Position numbers and translations under genes: made by a program
Part shown: positions 34,282 through 39,541 of the stretch, one piece after another
Position numbering within the stretch: position 1 is the first letter of the stretch
How the letters are laid out: every line of letters starts with the position of its first letter
NCBI GenBank assembly: GCA_002709695.1
Contig: PAQF01000031.1
Location: forward strand, 9,172-48,712
Origin: Candidatus Poribacteria bacterium
GTDB taxonomy: Bacteria > Poribacteria > WGA-4E > UBA9662
Length of the DNA: 39,541 nt
Direction: 5' to 3'
The notes under the pieces: model-generated
Databases searched by the model: none
The model's input: the letters and a program-made list of their open reading frames with translations, nothing else
Told to the model about the DNA's origin: nothing

Positions 34282-35631
34282 ATGATAGATACTACTCAAA
34301 TCTTTGAACAGGCAGTTGAATTCATTCAGCGAACAGACCCACAGGCTCTGAATATATTGCTCCAAACCCATTGTCAATTATCGCGTTGTCCGGATCCAAA
34401 TGATCCCAGCCAAAAACTGATTCACCACACTCTTTCATATGCCAATTTTGCTGGTGATGATCCCAGTTTTTGGTCAACTCCAGAATGTGCTGACGTGCTT
34501 TTGGAAAACGGAGCCTTAGTTGATACCAAATTTTACCTCCGGGCTCTCAACACAGCTGATTTACCAATGATTACATTATTGAGTCGCAAATTTATGTTGC
34601 CACTAAATATGCGTACCATGGCTGTTCTTGGCGAATCCAGAGATTTAGAAGATTGGTTTGATAAGGGAAGACTCAAGCCAAATGCGATCCCACCAATAGA
34701 GTGGTTAAAAAATTCTTCTGATCCTTTACATCGAAGATGGCAGATTCAAAATAATCAGCTCACGGACGATTGGCTGATTACCGACGCATTTCGGTATGCC
34801 ATTCGATTTGGGCAAAAACACGCGGCTGAGTTTCTGTTAGAACGGGCTACAGATATGAACCCAAAATTGGCAAACCAAATCAAGAAATTAACTAATGGAA
34901 CCTTTCTTAATTACCTAATCCAGTATCGTGGAACAATCTGTATGACCGATACATTCCCTATTTGGGAAATGTCACAAATGGTCAGAGCTGTGCAGGCAAT
35001 CGTAACTGGTGATATTGATTCATTCCAAGCAGTTTTGCAGAAAACACCGTCATTGTTAAAACGACAATATGTAACCCAACAAGTTGAATTACTTGAACTG
35101 GCTGCTTACTCTAACGGGTATGTGTTTGCTAAATTTTTGTTGGAAGCAGGAGCATACATCACAGAAGCCAACCCTCGTCCGAAATCCCAGGCTTTGGTAT
35201 ACGCCATCGAATATGGTGACCAAGAGACAGTTAAGCTACTGAGGGGACTTTGGGAACCACCAAATGATCTGGCAACCCTAGCTGGATTGGGGGACCTAGA
35301 AAAAGTACAGGTTTTCTTAAATAGCCAAACAGACGAAGTAGATTTAGTTCATGGGTTAGCTTTAGCTTGTATGAACCAACATATGGAGATTGCCGATTAT
35401 CTAATCAAACAAGGGGTAGATATCAATGCAGAATGGAGCTTGCATGAACCAGCTACCATTCTGCACCATCTGGCATTTTTTGGTAAGTTGGAGATGGTTC
35501 AGTTTTTGGTCGAACGTGGTGCGGATACGAATATCAAAGATTTTCGTTATCAAGCAGATGCTTTAGGATGGGCCAAATATAATGGGCAAGACCAAGTAGC
35601 CGCTTATCTTGAACAGTTTAAAAAAACATGA
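34282..35631 (+). CDS. Ankyrin-repeat protein
   Basis: The protein of about 449 residues is built of helix-turn-helix ankyrin units. Clear ones include ECADVLLENGALVD, HAAEFLLERATDMN, YVFAKFLLEAGAYI, MEIADYLIKQGVDINAEW and LEMVQFLVERGADTNIKD; earlier units are more diverged. There is no signal peptide or enzymatic domain. Ankyrin repeats bind proteins; in sponge and other symbionts they are often tied to host interaction, but an internal role is equally possible. ATG 34282 is preferred; TTG 34258 would add 8 residues, and neither has a strong ribosome binding site. It lies 88 bases after the second VOC gene on the same strand. Confidence 0.85.
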   Translation: MIDTTQIFEQAVEFIQRTDPQALNILLQTHCQLSRCPDPNDPSQKLIHHTLSYANFAGDDPSFWSTPECADVLLENGALVDTKFYLRALNTADLPMITLLSRKFMLPLNMRTMAVLGESRDLEDWFDKGRLKPNAIPPIEWLKNSSDPLHRRWQIQNNQLTDDWLITDAFRYAIRFGQKHAAEFLLERATDMNPKLANQIKKLTNGTFLNYLIQYRGTICMTDTFPIWEMSQMVRAVQAIVTGDIDSFQAVLQKTPSLLKRQYVTQQVELLELAAYSNGYVFAKFLLEAGAYITEANPRPKSQALVYAIEYGDQETVKLLRGLWEPPNDLATLAGLGDLEKVQVFLNSQTDEVDLVHGLALACMNQHMEIADYLIKQGVDINAEWSLHEPATILHHLAFFGKLEMVQFLVERGADTNIKDFRYQADALGWAKYNGQDQVAAYLEQFKKT

Positions 35632-35730
35632 AGCTATTGGGAAATGATGTCAAAACCAATATATAACTGGATTGAGATGTTTATCCGTTGAATGGGTGCT
35701 GGTGTCCAGCGTAATCCGTTGGAGAAATTT

Positions 35731-36492
35731 CTAAATGCAACCTTCGATCGACTTGCCTGAAACCAAGTCATACGCTGGCGGTTCGCCGGAACCTATAAAC
35801 TTCGAGTGCGCACTCATGTAGGCGACAGTGGCACCAATCCGTTGTTGAGTCGTTGGATTTGGTTCAGTTCGATGAAGCACTAGGCTGTGATGCAGGGTGC
35901 AACTGCCCGCCGTCAAAGGCACCGCGACTTCACTATTGTAATCAATGTGACTGTCTTCTACCCGAAAATCTTCCAAGTGTTTATGTTCGATCACACCCCG
36001 TTTATGCGAACCCGGAATAAAGCGCATACATCCATTATCTACGGTTGAAGGCGTGAGTGCCATCCAACAAATAACCAAATTCGGCGGATCGATATTCACC
36101 CAGTACGCTGAATCCTGATGAGGAGGCTTGGCTGACCCTACTTTCGGTGGCTTACAGAGCGTCTGGTCAACAAAAATCTTTAAATCTGGTCCAATCAACT
36201 GGGTAACCATTTCGATAATTTTAGGTTGGCGAGCGTAAGTTCGAAAAAGATTATCGTGCTTAGTTAGATTCCAGATTTTCCTGACATTGTTGAACTTAAC
36301 TGGGTCGTCAGTCCCTTCCTCGACAACTTGAGGCTCAACCTGAATATATTGTTCCGGAAAATCGACGATCTGATTACCAATATCCTGTAGACGAAGATGA
36401 AGAGCTTCCGTTTCTAATTCAGTCAATACATTGTCCACCGCCAGAAAGCCATCTCGGTGGAATTGATCGACTTGTGATGAAGTTAAAGACAT
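35731..36492 (-). CDS. Phytanoyl-CoA dioxygenase (PhyH) family protein
   Basis: A compact 253-residue PhyH with all key residues: His125 and Asp127 in PPHQDSAYW, GCMRFIPGSHKRG, and distal His207 in VLHRTEPNP, followed by Arg219 for 2-oxoglutarate. The start ATG 36492 is supported by GGGGGT about 7 bases upstream; a TTG at 36507 would add five residues. The layout resembles hydroxylases of secondary metabolites and ectoine-type substrates, but the substrate is unknown. The next gene upstream on the same strand is a Gfo/Idh/MocA dehydrogenase, 141 bases away, so they may act in one sugar-derivative pathway. Confidence 0.88.
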   Translation of the reverse strand: MSLTSSQVDQFHRDGFLAVDNVLTELETEALHLRLQDIGNQIVDFPEQYIQVEPQVVEEGTDDPVKFNNVRKIWNLTKHDNLFRTYARQPKIIEMVTQLIGPDLKIFVDQTLCKPPKVGSAKPPHQDSAYWVNIDPPNLVICWMALTPSTVDNGCMRFIPGSHKRGVIEHKHLEDFRVEDSHIDYNSEVAVPLTAGSCTLHHSLVLHRTEPNPTTQQRIGATVAYMSAHSKFIGSGEPPAYDLVSGKSIEGCI

Positions 36493-36633
36493 GTGTGTTA
36501 CCCCCAATTTGGAATACCAAAACTTTCGAGCTCAAAAATAGCTGGCTTAGTTAGAAGAAAGACCGTTCCTAGGATTTTTGCCTGCACTAAACAAATTAAT
36601 ACCTTCCAACATTATTTTGCACGGGTTATGGAC

Positions 36634-37755
36634 TTAATCATCTATTGTCCAGTCTTCCAATCCAAGTGGTAATGGGGATGGTTGAGGACATGTACTAGCC
36701 AGTTCAATATGCCGGTTTTCTGCCGAAGCTTCATGTAGTGCGTGGACAATATCGATGACATGATAGCCCATCTCACCACTTGCTCGGTAGGGACGGCCGT
36801 TCCGAATTCCAACCGCCATGTCCGCCACTCCAACACCACGGCTATTCTGATTGTAACCGTACTGAGACTCAACTTCGATCAGGTCACGACCATCTGGTTT
36901 GCGCAAGTAGAGTTGCCCCCCAAAATTGTTGGGATCAATACAGCGAATCGACCCTTCCGTGCCGTACACCTCAATATGCGGTAACCCAGTTGAATGAACA
37001 TCAGAGGTCATGAGAAACGTACCCACAACACCACTTTGGAAATCCAAGACACCTGCGAAATGAGTTGGTGTTTTAACAATTTCTTCAAACATCTCTTTTT
37101 CACCCCAAGTGTTTTTTGCCGAACAGGTGACCCGTCGTACAGGGCCAAGAAGATGAATTAAAGCATTTAAGTAATAAGGGCCACGGTCAAAACTCCATGT
37201 TACACCAAACGTAAAGAAGTCAGTTTGGTAAAAGTTAACATAGTCTGACGAATCAGCTTGCGATGTTTGAAGACGTGGTGCATTGTAGGCCATCAAACAA
37301 GCAGATGCCGCAACGGGTTCGCCGATTACTCCTTCATCAATAAGTTTTCGCGCTGTCTGCCATGCTCCACCAAAGAACGTATCGGGTGCACAACCAACAT
37401 GTATCCCTTTTTCTTCAGCCAAGTCAAGCATCCGCTGACCTTCCTCCCGATAGACCGCAAATGGCTTTTCGTTATACACGCTTTTACCTGCTTCGAGTGC
37501 AGAAATACCAACTGGTCCGTGCGCAGCGTGCGGTGTCAGGTTAATAACGATCTCAATTTCTGGGTCAGCGAGCAATTCTTCGACGCTACAACCTTTTGGC
37601 ACTCCATATTCCTCTGCTCGTGCCTGTGCAGCTTCGACGCGGGAGTCTGCGATAGCTACGATATCGAATACTCCAAACCGTTTTGCATTAGGTGCGTAGG
37701 TCTCGCTAATTTTACCACAGCCGATGATACCAACTTTTGTTGGTGTATAGGACAT
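36634..37755 (-). CDS. Gfo/Idh/MocA-family oxidoreductase
   Basis: NAD(P)-dependent dehydrogenase of sugars, inositols or their derivatives. The Rossmann motif VGIIGCGKIS is at residues 8-17, and the catalytic EKPF with Lys97 lies at 96-99. The C-terminal beta-sheet domain follows, ending near residue 373, the usual length. Start ATG at 37755 has AAAGGAGA about 7 bases upstream on the minus strand. The substrate is not determinable. The PhyH gene downstream (141 bases) is on the same strand, a pairing common in lineages rich in both families. Confidence 0.92.
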   Translation of the reverse strand: MSYTPTKVGIIGCGKISETYAPNAKRFGVFDIVAIADSRVEAAQARAEEYGVPKGCSVEELLADPEIEIVINLTPHAAHGPVGISALEAGKSVYNEKPFAVYREEGQRMLDLAEEKGIHVGCAPDTFFGGAWQTARKLIDEGVIGEPVAASACLMAYNAPRLQTSQADSSDYVNFYQTDFFTFGVTWSFDRGPYYLNALIHLLGPVRRVTCSAKNTWGEKEMFEEIVKTPTHFAGVLDFQSGVVGTFLMTSDVHSTGLPHIEVYGTEGSIRCIDPNNFGGQLYLRKPDGRDLIEVESQYGYNQNSRGVGVADMAVGIRNGRPYRASGEMGYHVIDIVHALHEASAENRHIELASTCPQPSPLPLGLEDWTIDD

Positions 37756-38055
37756 AATTGTGTCTCCTTTGGTTTTGTAATTTTCTCTTGATTCCCGATA
37801 GCAATTTTAGCAAAAGATTGAGGTAATATAGATCTTGATCTACTATCTTCAGTTCAACTTGTCCAGAATAGGGACCTCATTCATCCAGACGGTATTGTGG
37901 AAAGATCAACTCTTACAGAGAACCAGATCATTACAATATCAATATCCTAACCAAATTTTGTATCTTTGTCGGTAGTTTCTGTAACTTCGATATTTATTTT
38001 GGTTACAAAAGCATGTACACTCATTTCTTTTTCAAATCTCTCTATTTATCATTTA
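37756..38055. other. Intergenic region
   Basis: About 300 bases between two minus-strand genes. No ORF, hairpin terminator or repeat stands out. It carries the ribosome binding site and presumably the promoter of the Gfo/Idh/MocA gene. Confidence 0.45.
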
Positions 38056-38595
38056 TTATGAAGCAGTGGCAAAAATGCGATCGAATTCCTCAAGGGCGAT
38101 GCCTCCGTAATATTTAGCCATTGCCTGATAAGCATCTCGCCGATAATCCCAAGTTTGAGAACGAGGTACCTGTTCCAGCCAATCACACAAGTGCATAAAA
38201 CCAAGATCATCAAAATCTTGCGGTTCTATCTGATAGACCTCACTGGTCTCGCGGTTGATCACACGCCGATCTGGTTTCCCTTCAACAAAAATCGAATCAA
38301 AATCTTCACGCTCCATAAAGCAGTTCAGGAACGCAATCCATTCAGCTCTCTCCCCAATGAGTTCTTTAACCTGATCTCGCTGTTCGATTGGAAGAGAAAA
38401 CGCCTGGAACCCTTGGGTACCATAGATCGAATGAAACAAACCAGCACGACAAATGTCCCGATCGGCACCCCACCTTTTCAAGTCTTTAAACACGCTGATC
38501 AGGTGCGCCATGAAAGGTTTACCTGAATGTGGGGTCTTATCAGTTCCCAGATCCTTGAGAAATTGTATCATCTCCTGGTATTTAGGGTCATTCAT
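38056..38595 (-). CDS. DUF6817-like (HD-related) protein
   Basis: A 179-residue protein whose N-terminal half carries TPHSGKPFMAHL (His23, His31) and AGLFHSIYGTQGF (His55), the pattern I recall from DUF6817 proteins, a family related to HD-domain folds. The histidines could bind a metal, and a hydrolase function is conceivable, but no activity is established that I can name. The C-terminal half is helical and less conserved. The start is ATG; an AGGAGGAC (38601-38607 on the plus strand reads cctcctg) lies just upstream on the minus strand. It is the first gene of the minus-strand series 38595 to 35731. Confidence 0.65.
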   Translation of the reverse strand: MNDPKYQEMIQFLKDLGTDKTPHSGKPFMAHLISVFKDLKRWGADRDICRAGLFHSIYGTQGFQAFSLPIEQRDQVKELIGERAEWIAFLNCFMEREDFDSIFVEGKPDRRVINRETSEVYQIEPQDFDDLGFMHLCDWLEQVPRSQTWDYRRDAYQAMAKYYGGIALEEFDRIFATAS

Positions 38596-39187
38596 TGCGT
38601 AAAGTCCTCCTGCCTTTTATGGTGCTGTGATGTTTATCCACCCTATATTAAGGTATACGGTTAGAGTCCTAATGGGCGTAATTCATACTTTAATTATTCA
38701 TTACTATTTTATCATGATAACCATATCAAGGAAAGTGGTGGTTTTGCTAACAGTAACGGGATTCAAAAATTGGACAAGTACACGATAAAAAAAGCCAAGC
38801 TGGATGGTAATTGATCCGCCTATACTGGACTATCTCCTCTACATAGTGAAATCTGATACGGGATCACGCTCTCTTAAAAACGGGTCTTTCGCTTTTGAAA
38901 ATTAGCTGACCGTATATATAGTAATAAATTGGGTCTAAAACCATTCTGCAATATATTAACAAAATTAGTAAAATCTAAGACTTCATACTTTTCTTTATCA
39001 GTTGCTAGTTTTTGGAACAACTTGGTTTTTGGCAATTCTTTCAATATAAAATCACCTAGTCAATACTTGTCAACAGGTGAGAAGTTTACATTGTGAAGCC
39101 CAACCGTTTCATCCCCAATCGATTTTGTGCCTTTTAATAATTCCCGCATAATTTTTTGACCTTATTGTTTTGTGGAGGTAAATATAA

Positions 39188-39203
39188 GTGTCAACATTGA
39201 CAC
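39188..39203. promoter_or_regulatory. Palindromic operator-like site overlapping a -35 box
   Basis: GTGTCAA-CA-TTGACAC has 7-base perfect arms. Its right half contains TTGACA (39197-39202), a consensus -35; TAATAT at 39219-39224 follows after 16 bases as a -10. A regulator bound here would block such a promoter. The dienelactone-hydrolase-like gene starts about 160 bases downstream. The same bases also encode the mini-ORF listed separately, so the site may have another meaning. Confidence 0.5.
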
Positions 39204-39214
39204 TCCTTAATTAA
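39188..39214 (+). CDS. Possible 8-codon leader peptide
   Basis: GTG at 39188 opens the peptide MSTLTLLN and stops at TAA (39212-39214). GGAGG (39174-39178) sits 9 bases upstream, a good ribosome binding site. An intrinsic terminator begins 16 bases after the stop. This order (binding site, short peptide, terminator, gene) resembles a transcription-attenuation leader, with Thr and Leu codons enriched. It is too short to rule out chance, and the DLH-like gene downstream is not an amino-acid biosynthesis gene. Confidence 0.25.
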   Translation: MSTLTLLN

Positions 39215-39230
39215 GAGATAATATTACTAG

Positions 39231-39265
39231 CCTCTAATCCAAACACATGGATTAGAGGTTTTTTT
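39231..39265 (+). terminator. Intrinsic terminator upstream of dienelactone-hydrolase-like gene
   Basis: CCTCTAATCC (39231-39240) pairs perfectly with GGATTAGAGG (39249-39258) around an 8-base loop, and seven Ts follow. It only works on the plus strand. No plus-strand gene ends nearby (the closest upstream is the ankyrin gene, 3.6 kb away), so it must end a small RNA, a leader or an unseen transcript. Confidence 0.88.
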
Positions 39266-39365
39266 ATCTGTGTTAGCGATTTTCCTGATTTATAACCTTG
39301 CCATTGCCCACAAATCTTAACTTTGGTAGGATGTCGACATTAGCTAAGCGTATAAGGAGAGAATC

Positions 39366-39541
39366 GTGCCCCATCGTATTGAAACAATCGAAGTCAATGG
39401 TAGTCCTATGGAGGTATTCATCTTTGAACCTCAGCAGCAAGGCCCTCATCCAGGCATTATGCAATGTATGCACATACCTGTAGGCCACACAGGTATTGAG
39501 AATGACAAATTTACTTTAAAATCAGCCCAACGTTACGCAAA
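39366..39541 (+). CDS. Dienelactone-hydrolase-like protein, N-terminal part (cut by window edge)
   Basis: The frame from GTG 39366 stays open to the window end (58 full codons). AAGGAGA (39354-39360) lies 5 bases upstream and fixes the start. The visible N-terminus (VFIFEP, then GPHPGIMQCMHIP) is typical of alpha/beta-hydrolases of the dienelactone hydrolase family, where the strand before the GPHPGI segment leads to the oxyanion region. The nucleophile and other catalytic residues lie beyond the edge. Members hydrolyse lactones or esters. Confidence in the family is moderate because only the first quarter is visible. Confidence 0.65.
   Translation, partial: MPHRIETIEVNGSPMEVFIFEPQQQGPHPGIMQCMHIPVGHTGIENDKFTLKSAQRYA

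Larger units (their letters stand above)
38596..39365. other. Divergent intergenic region with orphan terminator
   Basis: About 770 bases between divergent genes. No ordinary gene was found. The right end contains a possible plus-strand transcription unit that ends in a strong terminator (39231-39265). TTGAAA (38895-38900) and TATAGT (38917-38922) with a 16-base spacer could be a promoter. TTATCATGATAA at 38711-38722 is a small palindrome of unclear meaning. Confidence 0.5.

Noticed and set aside
1-39541. CRISPR array, rRNA, tRNA, insertion sequence or phage genes
   Set aside because: None of their signatures was found on either strand by reading; no transposase, integrase or repeat-spacer pattern.

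Overview
The window looks like accessory chromosome from a Gram-negative (diderm) bacterium with a moderately AT-rich genome. Evidence for an outer membrane is a DUF1302-like beta-barrel protein, two lipobox lipoproteins and a LolA-like protein. The gene mix is typical of Candidatus Poribacteria and related marine or sponge-associated lineages (Latescibacterota, Planctomycetota): five phytanoyl-CoA dioxygenase (PhyH) family genes plus one TauD, SUMF1-fold lipoproteins, Gfo/Idh/MocA dehydrogenase, DUF2961/GH172, FG-GAP and ankyrin proteins. The taxonomic call is inference; no rRNA or tRNA gene was seen. GTG and TTG starts are common.

Region 1 (634-12284) is a carbohydrate block. It holds a GH32 fructosidase, a SASA-type acetylesterase, two tandem PhyH-like genes (the first broken by a frameshift at a C run), a mannonate dehydratase on the opposite strand, then SGNH hydrolase, RraA-like aldolase, GH89-like alpha-N-acetylglucosaminidase and GH172. 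GH32, GH89 and GH172 show no signal peptide, so they probably act on imported oligosaccharides, but no transporter is present here. A SUMF1-fold lipoprotein follows (12450-13481).

Region 2 (20720 down to 13544, all minus strand) is the most interesting part. A type III polyketide synthase-like enzyme is followed by a PAPS sulfotransferase, an RND/MMPL exporter, a LolA-like protein and a DUF1302-like outer-membrane barrel. My reading is a small locus that makes, sulfates and exports a polyketide-derived lipid. That is inference from gene order and motifs.

Region 3 (21656-29104, plus strand) has an FG-GAP propeller protein, a GT39-like membrane glycosyltransferase with a C-terminal sugar-binding-like domain, a second SUMF1 lipoprotein, an SDR whose catalytic Lys is replaced by Met, and a TauD-type oxygenase. 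Region 4 (29111-38595) has a TPP enzyme, three more PhyH genes, two VOC proteins, an ankyrin protein, a Gfo/Idh/MocA oxidoreductase and a DUF6817-like protein. The right edge cuts a dienelactone-hydrolase-like gene, preceded by an unusual leader: a palindrome, a mini-ORF and a strong intrinsic terminator.
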